From: an archaeon RBG_16_50_20
GTDB lineage: Archaea; Thermoproteota; Bathyarchaeia; 40CM-2-53-6
Reading direction: 5' to 3'
NCBI GenBank assembly: GCA_001768965.1
Contig: MEMY01000047.1
Location: 141 to 47,405 of the forward strand
Length of the DNA stretch: 47,265 nucleotides
Made by a program: the position numbers and the translations under genes
Part shown: positions 33,332-41,762 of the stretch, piece by piece
How the letters are laid out: the number at the start of each line of letters is the position of its first letter
How positions within the stretch are numbered: the first letter of the stretch is position 1
Notes under the pieces: model-generated
What the model saw: the letters and a program-made list of their open reading frames with translations, nothing else
Databases searched by the model: none
Told to the model about the DNA's origin: nothing

Positions 33332-34084
33332 CTACTCCGCTTCAATTCTTGGTGCCAGATAGTAGAGCAGTTTGCCTTGCTGTGGCATTTCATACTCAAG
33401 CTTCACCGGCATATTGGATGAGAACTCAATCGTCACAAGCTCGGCAGCGGTGGAGCCGGCCTTGGATATTTCTGATAGATAATTGAGGTTGAAGGTTGCC
33501 TTGCAAGGTTCCTTCACTTCCAACTCAAGCAGTACGTCACTTCCCTTTTCCAGTTCTATCTTCGCGCCGCTCAGCTCCGTGACAGCCTCGGCGGTAAACT
33601 TCTCTTGGGTTGTTTCGAACCGGACATTGTCGCTAACGGTCTGGATCTGATCAATGATGTCCTTGAAGCTTGAACTTATCATCTTGATTTTCGTGTTGAA
33701 CGCAATTTTTGGGGTCGGCACCTCTTCGTCGCCAGGGTCAAGCGTGGGCAGCGTGAAGGTGGTCTTCCATTTGCCCTTGATTACCATGCTCAATTTACGA
33801 GTGTTCTCATCATAGGCCATTTCGAGGGGGTCCTGGCCAGCGCCACGCAACTTCTTGACTATGTCAGACACATTCAAACGGATCTTGGTTGGTTGAAGGC
33901 AAGTGTATTCCTCGAAAGCAGATTTGTTCCATTCAAAATCCACCATCGCTACATGCGACGGGTCCATGGATCTGAGTTTGATCCCTTCGGGAGCAGCGTT
34001 GAGGTCAGCTTCTTCAATCAACGTGGAGATTGCGGCGAGAATGTTTTTCCACTGTCTTGCGTCGCTGATCTTTGCTGTGAACAA
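33332..34084 (-). CDS. pcn: DNA polymerase sliding clamp (PCNA)
   Basis: A homotrimeric clamp that tethers polymerases, ligase and Fen1 to DNA. The 250-residue product has the two-domain clamp pattern: N-terminal FTAKISDARQWKNILAAI, LRSMDPSHVAMVDFEW, the interdomain region DPGDEEVPTPKIAFN and the C-terminal MPVKLEYEM...LLYYLAPRIE. ATTAAAG-like sequence about 45 bp upstream could be its promoter. The neighbour TFS is upstream. DNA polymerase IV in this window ends with a predicted clamp-binding motif. Confidence 0.97.
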   Translation of the reverse strand: MFTAKISDARQWKNILAAISTLIEEADLNAAPEGIKLRSMDPSHVAMVDFEWNKSAFEEYTCLQPTKIRLNVSDIVKKLRGAGQDPLEMAYDENTRKLSMVIKGKWKTTFTLPTLDPGDEEVPTPKIAFNTKIKMISSSFKDIIDQIQTVSDNVRFETTQEKFTAEAVTELSGAKIELEKGSDVLLELEVKEPCKATFNLNYLSEISKAGSTAAELVTIEFSSNMPVKLEYEMPQQGKLLYYLAPRIEAE

Positions 34085-34170
34085 TATCTGACCACCAAAC
34101 GTTAGAGGATGTCTAGAGAAAGGTCTATTGATACTTTAATTGAACGGTGTGGATTGGGGAGCGCAGTATT

Positions 34171-34494
34171 CTAAGATTGTTCACGCCATGTCGTACCGCA
34201 GCTCGCGCAGCGGAAAAACTGCGTAGACGATTCGTCGGCTCCGCGAGTTTGAACAAGCCAATAAAACGCCTCCTTATGGCCGCACTTGGGGCAATCCACT
34301 TTGGTTTTCGGTAGCGTCCGTATCTTCTGCTCTTCCCTTCCGATAACAACAACGTTCTCTTTTTGCTGTTCAAGGATCTGAACAGTTCGGTCTGAACGCT
34401 TAGTCTCGTATCCACATTTCGGGCAGCTTAAGACTACGGATTTTTGCTTCTTAGTCGGGAGAAGCGCTAAGCCACACTTTGGGCAGAACTGCAC
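34171..34494 (-). CDS. tfs: Transcription factor S (TFS)
   Basis: The archaeal TFIIS-like factor that stimulates transcript cleavage by stalled RNA polymerase. The 107-residue product has an RpoM/Rpb9-like N-terminal ribbon (FCPKCGLALLPTKK, LSCPKCGYE) and a C-terminal TFIIS ribbon (DCPKCGHKEAFYW, FFRCASCGTTW). The acidic hairpin QTRGADESST contains the catalytic DE pair. A TATA-like element at 34534-34540 and a palindrome at 34557-34570 lie upstream. Confidence 0.96.
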   Translation of the reverse strand: MQFCPKCGLALLPTKKQKSVVLSCPKCGYETKRSDRTVQILEQQKENVVVIGREEQKIRTLPKTKVDCPKCGHKEAFYWLVQTRGADESSTQFFRCASCGTTWREQS

Positions 34495-34533
34495 TTTTGA
34501 TAACGACCGGCTAGGCCAATCCCAGAGAGTTCC

Positions 34534-34570
34534 ATTTAAGCGTTAGGGAAAACTATTCAGAAATTTCTGA
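34534..34570 (-). promoter_or_regulatory. tfs promoter with upstream palindrome
   Basis: On the minus strand CTTAAAT (34534-34540) lies about 40 bp before the tfs ATG. Sixteen base pairs further upstream is the perfect 14-bp palindrome TCAGAAATTTCTGA (34557-34570). Its position just upstream of the TATA region suits an activator or repressor site. Confidence 0.4.
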
Positions 34571-34688
34571 TAGCTCGAAACTGTGACCACGGAAATATTC
34601 ATCTACGGGTGTGCGCTGGTCAAGGCGTGTTCGGTCGGGGCTTCGAGTCGCTCTGGTGTTTCTGAGTGTTTTCGTTAGGAATTGGGAT

Positions 34689-35174
34689 TTAGGCTAGACG
34701 GCTCGCGACCAGATCAGCGACCCTAACGGCTTCTGGAATTCTGTGGTTACCTGCACAACCAATCGAAAAAACTTCGGCCGCTCTTTCGTAACTCATCCCC
34801 TGCACCCTAACGTAGACCGGTCTGCCTCTTACGCTGATTGGACAGCGCCCCCTTGGCTCGCGTGGGTCATCCTTTCTCATTACCAATATGACTGGGAGAC
34901 GGATTTTGCGGAAGAGCACTGAAATGTTGATGTGATGGCCCGGTAGCAGTTCTTTCTTTGCGATAATTACAGCGTGAACTTGCGAGTATTGTTTTGATTT
35001 CCTTATTGACCGCGCAAGGTCTGACAGGTAGTCTCGGCGTCCCGGTTCGAGAAGGCAGCTAAACACGCCGTCCAGCCACAGGCTACCTCTGAATACAACT
35101 CCCACAACAGGCACTTTCTTAGTTCTTTCTGAGGATGAGCTTAAGCCAAGAATCCTGATCTCTTTCTTTAGCAA
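34689..35174 (-). CDS. DUF99 family protein
   Basis: The 161-residue product matches the archaeal DUF99 family in length and in its segments VVGVVFRGSLWLDGVF, AVIIAKKELLPGHHINI, PVILVMRK and VRVQGMSYERAAEVF. The family is related in fold to endonuclease V/RNase H-like proteins, but its activity has not been established as far as I know. The arrangement with the RNase III-like gene (17 bp gap) and rpoL suggests RNA-related work. Inference only. Confidence 0.85.
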   Translation of the reverse strand: MLKKEIRILGLSSSSERTKKVPVVGVVFRGSLWLDGVFSCLLEPGRRDYLSDLARSIRKSKQYSQVHAVIIAKKELLPGHHINISVLFRKIRLPVILVMRKDDPREPRGRCPISVRGRPVYVRVQGMSYERAAEVFSIGCAGNHRIPEAVRVADLVASRLA

Positions 35175-35190
35175 CTACAGCCCGGCTTGG

Positions 35191-35556
35191 TCATTGGCTG
35201 ACCCGTTCAGCTGCCAATTTGAGGAGTTCGGCAAGACCTGCATCAGGGCCGTCTGGGTTTTGGCTGAGTACTTTAACGCTCTCTTCTATCGTAGTGAGCC
35301 CCCTACGGTATGCCTCGACAAGCAGCGATTCGGAAGCGTTTGCTAGGTTTTTTCTCGCGACTCTCGTTCCCAAATACTCTCGCAATCCGGAGAGTCTGAA
35401 GGCCTCCGCAAGAATCCTATCACTCACCTTAACCGCCCGAGGCTCTCCGCTCATCTGCGTCAGAGCCAGAGAATAGACGAAATTCACATACGCGTCCCCC
35501 AGACTTGCGAGCTGTCTATTTCGCAGGATCTGGCGGATTACATCTGGGTTGCGCAT
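35191..35556 (-). CDS. RNase III-like protein (archaeal small family)
   Basis: The 121-residue all-helical product carries the RNase III-like core LASLGDAYVNFVYSLAL and later helices (RILAEAFRLSGLREYLG, SLLVEAYRRGL). It matches the archaeal Ribonuclease III-like family that lacks a double-stranded RNA-binding domain. The GDAYVN segment corresponds to the RNase III signature, but not all four acidic catalytic residues can be placed with certainty. Its start (35556) abuts the rpoL stop, overlapping by one base. Confidence 0.75.
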   Translation of the reverse strand: MRNPDVIRQILRNRQLASLGDAYVNFVYSLALTQMSGEPRAVKVSDRILAEAFRLSGLREYLGTRVARKNLANASESLLVEAYRRGLTTIEESVKVLSQNPDGPDAGLAELLKLAAERVSQ

Positions 35557-35840
35557 CAGGATGGTCCGGCGGCCTTACCGAATTTCTCGTTGAACTCCTT
35601 GTTGAGTTCCTGAATGCTCGCCAAGGCGTTCAATAGCACTTTCTCGGGTGAAGTTTCACGTTTGGTTTTCAGATAGACGATGCTTGACCTTATCAGCGGG
35701 TGGGGTTGGTCGTAGCCTGCGATCTCAACATTCTTGTCTTCGAGGATAATGTTCTGCAGGAGGTTACAGAAAGTGTGGTCCTCTCCAACAATCTCAATTT
35801 TCAACTCGTTCTTCGTCTTTGATAGGACTTTAACTTCCAT
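35556..35840 (-). CDS. rpoL: DNA-directed RNA polymerase subunit L
   Basis: A 94-residue Rpb11 homologue that dimerises with RpoD in polymerase assembly. The signature GEDHTFCNLLQNIIL is present, followed by AGYDQPHPLIRSSIVYLKTK and the C-terminal amphipathic helix. It is located 11 bp downstream of csl4. Confidence 0.96.
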   Translation of the reverse strand: MEVKVLSKTKNELKIEIVGEDHTFCNLLQNIILEDKNVEIAGYDQPHPLIRSSIVYLKTKRETSPEKVLLNALASIQELNKEFNEKFGKAAGPS

Positions 35841-35851
35841 TGTTCAGCCCC

Positions 35852-36424
35852 TCACTCTGTCTTGCCGTAGTCCTCCGCGAGCCTTCTCCTCTCAACGTTC
35901 CCGCAGGATGGACATTGAAGTCTTCTGGTCGTGAAATCGAGAATGCCTCCGCAACTAGAACAAAAGGCTTTCACAACTCCCAGACCCCGTCCTGCCGTCG
36001 TCAATTGGGGGATTCGGTTCGTCATGTCGATAACCCTGGCACGGATAATGTCACCGGCTTTACAGACGTCGGCCATATTCCTTTCGTACCGCGGACTCGA
36101 AGAGGAGATGTGAAGAATTGCTGTAAATGGGTTCTGCAGAGATTTTCCATTGATCTTCCAGATACTCACGGTAGCCATTTTCTCCTGTGCGTGAGTTACA
36201 GAGGCTAGAACCGTTGTACCTTCCCTTGGAAGCTCTGGGATCCTCGTGTTCGGCACGACTGTTACTCGCTTGTTTCTAAGATCAATCTTCGCAGTTCCTG
36301 TGAAGTTTGAATAGATTGTACCTTCCTGTTCGTAAGTACCAGCGCCAGGCAGAAACTGTTCTACAACTCCCAATTTATCTCCCGGGAGTACTGGCTGAAC
36401 CAATTCACGTGAATTCTTACTCAA
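35852..36424 (-). CDS. csl4: Exosome RNA-binding subunit Csl4
   Basis: A cap subunit of the archaeal RNA exosome. The 190-residue product has an N-terminal domain (VLPGDKLGVVEQFLPGAGTY), a central S1 domain (AGDIIRARVIDM) and a C-terminal zinc ribbon (FCSSCGGIL...LQCPSCGNVERR). It starts at TTG 36424. It stands with rpoL, the RNase III-like gene and DUF99 in one minus-strand group, linking transcription and RNA decay. Confidence 0.95.
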   Translation of the reverse strand: MSKNSRELVQPVLPGDKLGVVEQFLPGAGTYEQEGTIYSNFTGTAKIDLRNKRVTVVPNTRIPELPREGTTVLASVTHAQEKMATVSIWKINGKSLQNPFTAILHISSSSPRYERNMADVCKAGDIIRARVIDMTNRIPQLTTAGRGLGVVKAFCSSCGGILDFTTRRLQCPSCGNVERRRLAEDYGKTE

Positions 36425-36563
36425 TCAACAGCACCGAAATCAACAACCACCTGCTCTCGATATTTGTCGAACACTCTACTCTGTTCGGCTTTTTACTTGT
36501 GATTGCACTGATTCGCGAGCGTTAGATTGCGCCCCTGTATATAAGCACGGATATGAGAACGCA

Positions 36564-37220
36564 CTAGCTGTGTACTATTCTGTAAACGTCAACATCTACG
36601 TACTGTCTCCTCTTTGTGTGAAAGGAGAATTGGTGCGGAATCTCCATCCTGCTTGAAATTATTATATCCGAATTCGAGTCATGTTGAGTCAGCCAACGAC
36701 AAAGGTGGCTGCGTGTTGAGGACTTGTGGATGCTGTAGATTACGTTGGCTAATCTCAGCGCAACTTCAAGAAAATGTATGTCCGCGTGAGCTCGCTTGGT
36801 GCCAAAAGGGGGGTTCATCACAACTGTATCCACCGCTCCGCGGAGAGCTTCAATATTCCCCAAGACCAAGTCGATCTGCAATCCCAGTCGCCCACAGTTT
36901 TCTGCCGCTACTTCAAGGGCAGAATGGTCTAGGTCTACGCCGATCGCATATTCTGCTCCTAGGATCGAAGCTCCCAAAACAAGTCGTCCCGTCCCTGTGC
37001 CTAGATCGAGTACAGACTTGCCTTCGATATCGTCGTGCACATAACATGCACGAAACAGAATTTCCGCGGCTAGATCTGCGGGTACGGTATACTGTTCTAG
37101 AGCGACTTTGGGCCTCGGATGGGGCTGTATCGTCTGGAGTTTGATTACCAGATCTCGCTTGCGCACTGCGATTGCCTTGGAGGGCCCCTCGTCCATCTCC
37201 AAATGGAATCGCGAGGACAA
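36564..37220 (-). CDS. N6-adenine-type RNA methyltransferase (METTL5-like)
   Basis: A class I methyltransferase with motif I LDLGTGTGRLVLGA, motif II GVDLDHSAL and catalytic motif IV NPPFGTKRAHADI, the NPPF signature of METTL5/archaeal 16S-type adenine N6 methyltransferases. The N-terminal segment KLQTIQPHPRPKVALEQYTV is also typical. Starts at ATG 37220, ATG 37196 or GTG 37166 are possible; the conserved region begins near 37166. The substrate is likely rRNA, by family. Confidence 0.88.
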   Translation of the reverse strand: MSSRFHLEMDEGPSKAIAVRKRDLVIKLQTIQPHPRPKVALEQYTVPADLAAEILFRACYVHDDIEGKSVLDLGTGTGRLVLGASILGAEYAIGVDLDHSALEVAAENCGRLGLQIDLVLGNIEALRGAVDTVVMNPPFGTKRAHADIHFLEVALRLANVIYSIHKSSTRSHLCRWLTQHDSNSDIIISSRMEIPHQFSFHTKRRQYVDVDVYRIVHS

Positions 37221-37250
37221 TATTGATCTGGCGCTCCTAGGGTGAGACTC

Positions 37251-38261
37251 CTAGTGCCATTCTTCCAAGGTCATACCCTTCGTGTAGTCTTCCCACCGTT
37301 TCTTTCCAAGGGCGATCATGACTTCTTCAGGGTTTAGGATCGGTTTCCGATATCTCTCTTGGTCGTCTGTACTGATGCGTGGACATGAGATCTCGACGAA
37401 AGCTTCCAAGTCTGTGAAAGACTCTATACTCTCTGGGATAACTTCATTGGCGCAAAGGAGAACCGCGAAATAACCGTTCTCCTCTAGGAGTTGCTTGATT
37501 CGACGCGCAAGCGAGACGTTCATCTGGCTGCTCTTTAGACCGACAATTATTCCAACTTTCTTGGCATCTTTGAACTTGGTAATGCTGATCCACCTTTTTC
37601 GCAAGAGCCGCTTGCAGACCTCGGTCATGTCTCTAGCAGTTCTCTGGAATGGGTCCACGACTATCGTTCGTTTTCCCGTCGCGAGAGGTATCCCGATTGC
37701 ATGGAAATCTCCACCGCTCAAGACTACTATTGCGTCCACCTTTTCCGCAATCGCTCGTAAACTTCCGTAGTCGCATCCCAAGACTTGACCTGGATACTTC
37801 AGCCAACCTGATGGCCGACCTATCAGCACCGCTTTTCCGTGATCTTCGAGAATTTTCCTCGCATGATCGAGTTGAGAGATATGCTGAACGTTAGAGGCTA
37901 GTCCGATCACATGTTCCTTTTCCAACATTTCAACTGCCTTCAACATTGGTTCATCAATGGGAACGCCGGCTCGCGCTTCAACGTACAAGACTTCCTCATC
38001 AGGGAATTCACCAGGTATCTCTGCATGTCCCACATGCACGAGCAAGTCCGCCTCAATTGCCTTCTTGGGCATTAGCGCTAGATCACAGGCACCATAGCAA
38101 GGATCGCCTGAGATGAAAACTTCCGCACCAGTATCTTTCTCGAGAAGCTTTGCTAATCTGAATCCGATCGGTTTCAGTCCTTCAGGCATCTGTAGAAGGA
38201 CGCGTTTGGAGCCTCGTTTCCTTATCTCCTCGATTACCCTGTTCTCTTCAAGCTGATACAA
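37251..38261 (-). CDS. dph2: Diphthamide synthase Dph2 (3-amino-3-carboxypropyl transferase)
   Basis: A radical enzyme using SAM and a [4Fe-4S] cluster to attach the aminocarboxypropyl group to the target histidine of aEF2. The 336-residue product has the three cluster cysteines in GDPCYGACD (C59), LGCDYGSL (C163) and ISCPRIST (C293), spaced as in the archaeal homodimeric enzyme. It starts at TTG 38261. AACTTAACC at 38293-38301 (GGTTAAGTT on the minus strand) is a plausible TATA region. Confidence 0.95.
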   Translation of the reverse strand: MYQLEENRVIEEIRKRGSKRVLLQMPEGLKPIGFRLAKLLEKDTGAEVFISGDPCYGACDLALMPKKAIEADLLVHVGHAEIPGEFPDEEVLYVEARAGVPIDEPMLKAVEMLEKEHVIGLASNVQHISQLDHARKILEDHGKAVLIGRPSGWLKYPGQVLGCDYGSLRAIAEKVDAIVVLSGGDFHAIGIPLATGKRTIVVDPFQRTARDMTEVCKRLLRKRWISITKFKDAKKVGIIVGLKSSQMNVSLARRIKQLLEENGYFAVLLCANEVIPESIESFTDLEAFVEISCPRISTDDQERYRKPILNPEEVMIALGKKRWEDYTKGMTLEEWH

Positions 38262-38487
38262 GGTTCAACAGTGGCCTAGCTGGCAAACCCCGCAACTTAA
38301 CCGTTCTCCAATGCGAGAGGTTGGAGTCGAGGTGTGGAAAGACAAGCGCGCTCAAAATCATGATGTTGGAGAGAGTGTGGATTTTGCCGGACCGACGCCT
38401 ATGAAGATGGAGGGGCGAAATGGTGGTTCTTTGTAGACGAAGAACTACATCTTTCCTTAGCCCACGAAAAGAACGGGTTTCTCCTTA

Positions 38488-39012
38488 TTATGCCGCTGTG
38501 GCCTGTGGAGGTTGCGCAATTAGGTGTTCTTGGTTGATGGTACAGGTGACTGGAAGTTTCGTTGAACCAACTCGTAGAGCCGCTTTCGCCGCTTCCAGCG
38601 CATTAGTGTTAACATAAATGTCCAAGATCGCTTGCCCCGTTTTGATCCTCGCAGCTCTGCCTGTAGGTTTGCCGAATGCTCTGCGCATTCCTTCCTGTAA
38701 CCTGTCGGCTCCTGCTGTTGCGATCATGCGGTTTTCTCGCAAAATGACGTGGGGGTATACTCGGAGATGTATCTTGTAGCCCGTTTCTCCCAAGGCGTTA
38801 AATAGAACCTTGTTCGCCGCGACTCGAGCGGCTTCAAGAGCGTTGTGCCTTATCTGAACTGGCCCCTGGGCAACCAACGAAAATCTGTACTCGAACTGGG
38901 CCTTTGTGTCTCCCATCATGAACTTGGATATCTTGGGAGGAGGGGTTCCGTGGATATACTTCATCCTAGTGTAAGGTTGTCCCTTGATTTGTCGATAGTT
39001 GCGACCCTTCAT
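38488..39012 (-). CDS. rpl10e: Ribosomal protein L10e (uL16)
   Basis: A 174-residue large-subunit protein near the peptidyl transferase centre and central protuberance. It matches the archaeal L10e family: MKGRNYRQIKGQPYTRMKYI, HNALEAARVAANKVLF, LRVYPHVILRENRM, RRAFGKPTGRAARI and the C-terminal LPVTCTINQE. It stands alone between dph2 and the TrmJ-like gene, each with its own intergenic space. Confidence 0.96.
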   Translation of the reverse strand: MKGRNYRQIKGQPYTRMKYIHGTPPPKISKFMMGDTKAQFEYRFSLVAQGPVQIRHNALEAARVAANKVLFNALGETGYKIHLRVYPHVILRENRMIATAGADRLQEGMRRAFGKPTGRAARIKTGQAILDIYVNTNALEAAKAALRVGSTKLPVTCTINQEHLIAQPPQATAA

Positions 39013-39053
39013 GTTTCATCCGCTCGAAGGTTCTAGCGTGAATGTGAAGTGAG

Positions 39054-39755
39054 CTACTTAAGTTTACCAAGTTTCGCGGAGGCTTTCCTGAAAATGCCGA
39101 CCAATAATGATGCCTCACGACTAGAAATGAAAGACCGTGAGATCACGTTTCGGAAGGCACGCTGTGCCAATCTTCGCTTATGTGGTTGAAGGTCGCTTAC
39201 CGCGGCCAGATGATCAAACTGCAGCAAGAGCCTTTTCTTCGCGGGTTGAGATGCACGCCCCGATTGGTTGGCGGCCTTACGGTGAAAGAGTTCATAGAAC
39301 AAAATCGAGGCGGCTACTGCGATGTTGAGGACGTTGTATTCGCGGCTCGCGGGTATTGTGACCATGAAATCGCATGCCTCCACCTCTTGATTGTTTAACC
39401 CAGAACTCTCCCTCCCGAACACGATTCCCAGGATCCCTTTAGATGTGGAGGTTCTCTCAGCCAGCTGCTTCGGCGTGATTGCTACTCGGGACAAGTTTGA
39501 TGAGCTTCTTGCCGCAACAGAACTCGTTCCCGCTACCGCGTCGACATCCTTGATGGCTTGGTCGAAAGAAGTAACGATTTTCGCTGATTCGAGAATCGGA
39601 AGACCTCGCATCGCGAATGCTCTAGCTTCACCGTTGATCCGGGTTTTCGGGTTTACGATCCAGAGATCGCCCAGATCGAAGTTCCTCATTGAACGGGCCA
39701 CAGAGCCGATATTCCCTGACTTCTCAGGTTCGAGCAGAATTACTCTAATTAGCAC
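39054..39755 (-). CDS. trmJ: SpoU-family RNA 2'-O-methyltransferase (TrmJ-like)
   Basis: A 233-residue knotted (SPOUT) methyltransferase. The sequence has RVILLEPEKSGNIGSVARSM (motif 1 with the catalytic Arg), GIVFGRESSGLNNQEV (motif 2) and ASREYNVLNIAVAASILFYE (motif 3, the knot). Archaeal TrmJ methylates the ribose of tRNA position 32; a C-terminal extension of about 70 residues fits TrmJ. It overlaps the end of rsmA by 11 bp. Confidence 0.92.
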   Translation of the reverse strand: MLIRVILLEPEKSGNIGSVARSMRNFDLGDLWIVNPKTRINGEARAFAMRGLPILESAKIVTSFDQAIKDVDAVAGTSSVAARSSSNLSRVAITPKQLAERTSTSKGILGIVFGRESSGLNNQEVEACDFMVTIPASREYNVLNIAVAASILFYELFHRKAANQSGRASQPAKKRLLLQFDHLAAVSDLQPHKRRLAQRAFRNVISRSFISSREASLLVGIFRKASAKLGKLK

Positions 39756-40593
39756 TCGGATCGCCCTCTGTGCTCGACTCCATCAGAAATCCTGCAATCT
39801 CGTCTGAAAGGGTTACGAATTCTTGGAGTGTAGTTTCAAAAACTCGTTTTTCAGGAACTTGAGCTCGCTGGAGTATTCTTTCGGACTGATTGGGAAAGTG
39901 CGATTTCAGGTACCTGGTCAGAACCCCTTTCAATTTTCTGCGACGCTGTGTAAACAGCATTCGGACCATATCTTCGAATAACGCTCTATCTGCGAAAGTA
40001 GGCTCTTGGGCAGGCGTGATCGTCACCAAGGCCGAATCTACCCTGGGTTTTGGATAGAAGGCTGAGCGCGGGATTTTCTCAACGAATTTGGCCTCCCCCT
40101 TACTTTGAAGCATAACAGTCAGCCTTCCATAGTCACGCGACCCGCTTGGCGCCGTTAACCTGTCGACGAATTCCTTCTGTAACAAGAGTGCTGCGAGCGC
40201 GAATCTACTGTCCAATATGAGCAGTACCAGTTTCGATGAGATGTTGTATGGTGGACTGGAGACTATCTTAGCGTTATCGGGAATTCTTGTCTTGAGCGCA
40301 TCTGCTTCCATCACGGTCAAGTTCTTGTAGTTTGAAAATTTCCTCCTTAGGTAGGTTGCTAACGTTCGATCTTTTTCGATCGCAATCACATGCCCTGCTT
40401 TCGCTGCTATGATCGGTGTAAGAAAGCCTAGTCCAGGCCCTACCTCAAGTACAGTATCGTCGCGAGTCAGTTCAGCTAGTTGAATTAGTTGATCTCGAAC
40501 TCTCGTGTCGATGAGGAAATGCTGGCCGAATCGCTTGAGCGGAGGTATGCCTAGCGTTTCGAGTTCGCGGCGCGCCCAAGCCAAATCAGACAC
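39745..40593 (-). CDS. rsmA: 16S rRNA adenine dimethyltransferase RsmA/KsgA/Dim1
   Basis: Dimethylates two adjacent adenines at the 3' end of 16S rRNA. The 282-residue product begins with the substrate motif KRFGQHFLID and has motif I LEVGPGLGFLTPI, motif II VIAIEKDRTL and a C-terminal helical domain. Motif IV reads SSPPYNISS, where most family members have NLPYNISS. The start is GTG 40593. In other archaea it often follows DUF655 directly; here the polymerase IV gene lies between. Confidence 0.94.
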   Translation of the reverse strand: MSDLAWARRELETLGIPPLKRFGQHFLIDTRVRDQLIQLAELTRDDTVLEVGPGLGFLTPIIAAKAGHVIAIEKDRTLATYLRRKFSNYKNLTVMEADALKTRIPDNAKIVSSPPYNISSKLVLLILDSRFALAALLLQKEFVDRLTAPSGSRDYGRLTVMLQSKGEAKFVEKIPRSAFYPKPRVDSALVTITPAQEPTFADRALFEDMVRMLFTQRRRKLKGVLTRYLKSHFPNQSERILQRAQVPEKRVFETTLQEFVTLSDEIAGFLMESSTEGDPSAN

Positions 40594-40622
40594 CAGATTG
40601 CTCTTCGATTTGGATAAGACTG

Positions 40623-41723
40623 CTATCCATGCAGAAACTTGGAGATGTCGGTTTGTCCGCTTCTTCTTGACAATCCCGAAAGTCTAACGCCTATCCTTCG
40701 GGCGACGGCGTTAGGCATCGATTGCAGGAACTGCTCGATCAAGTCCTTGACGTTCTTGGTGATGGTCTTGACGTCTGCGGTGGGTGATTCGAGTGTTCTC
40801 GATTTGCTGTGTATGCTTAGGTCATGTAGGATGGCAATGATGCCCACCGACTTGCAGGTCATATCTGTCTCTGCCAATTTCTGCGCTACGGAGTTGGTGA
40901 GCTCTTCTAGTAATGGCATCATCTCAGACATGTCTCGAGTGTTTTTCTTCAATGTCGCAATTCGGCTGAACTGTGTCGGTTGCTCTCTTTCCCTTACTGG
41001 CTCATCATCTTCTCCCCGGGCAGCGTGATACAAGTAGGGTCCCAGGCTCTTTCCGAACGTTTCGATCAGATTTGTTGCGTCTAGGGCTCGAAGTTGACTA
41101 ACCGTTTGAACTTTCAGATGATTGAGATTCTCTTCGACTTTCTTTCCCACCCCCGGAATCTTGTCTACTGGCAATCCTGCAATGAAGGCGGCGAGCTCTC
41201 CGGGGTTTACTATAGTGAGGCCGTTCGGTTTGTTGTGATCCGAGGCTATCTTAGCGAGAAGTTTGTTGGGTGCGATGCCGATTGAGCACGTGATGTGCTC
41301 CTGTTCTAGAATCTGCTGCTTCATCTCTGCTGCAATTTCAGCTGCTTTTTCGAAGCTTCCGCTCGTTCTGTTTGTGATTTCAAGATAGGCTTCGTCGATT
41401 CCAGCCTTTTCAAATGAATCGGCACAATTCCTTAGCATATCCATTATTCTATCAGACACTTCCTCGTATAGAGATCGGTTCATCGGCAGGAATACAGCTT
41501 CAGCTGTTTCGAGTAACTTCTTCGCGCGGGCGATAGGGATCCCAGCTTTGACACCGTATTTTCTAGCGAGATAATTGCTGGTGCTAACAACTCCGCTCTC
41601 CTCTGTGCGCCCGGAATAGACACAGACAATCACCGGTTTTTCGCGATTGCTGGGGTTCAGGTTCTCTTCGCACTGTGCATAGAAATAGTCCAGGTCAACA
41701 TGTATGACTACTCTTTGAGTCAA
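40623..41723 (-). CDS. dinB: DNA polymerase IV (Y family, Dpo4-like)
   Basis: A translesion polymerase of 366 residues. HVDLDYFYAQCEE supplies the first metal Asp (D10) and the steric-gate tyrosine (Y15); GIDEAYLEI supplies D110 and E111. Helix-hairpin-helix motifs (DKIPGVGKKVEENL) and the little-finger domain follow. The last residues, QTDISKFL (357-364), fit a PCNA-interacting peptide. The start is at ATG 41723. It lies between DUF655 and rsmA on the same strand. Confidence 0.95.
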   Translation of the reverse strand: MTQRVVIHVDLDYFYAQCEENLNPSNREKPVIVCVYSGRTEESGVVSTSNYLARKYGVKAGIPIARAKKLLETAEAVFLPMNRSLYEEVSDRIMDMLRNCADSFEKAGIDEAYLEITNRTSGSFEKAAEIAAEMKQQILEQEHITCSIGIAPNKLLAKIASDHNKPNGLTIVNPGELAAFIAGLPVDKIPGVGKKVEENLNHLKVQTVSQLRALDATNLIETFGKSLGPYLYHAARGEDDEPVREREQPTQFSRIATLKKNTRDMSEMMPLLEELTNSVAQKLAETDMTCKSVGIIAILHDLSIHSKSRTLESPTADVKTITKNVKDLIEQFLQSMPNAVARRIGVRLSGLSRRSGQTDISKFLHG

Positions 41724-41762
41724 ACCGGCAGCTCTCTTTCCACCACGTCGATGTGGACAGTC

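Noticed and set aside
34125..34415. 96-codon minus-strand frame beside tfs
   Set aside because: It is a shadow of the TFS gene in another frame; the TFS frame has complete zinc ribbons.
38424..38447. Eight-base-pair hairpin after L10e (GGTTCTT/AAGAACT arms)
   Set aside because: On the minus strand, where L10e is read, it is not followed by a T run, so it is not a convincing terminator.
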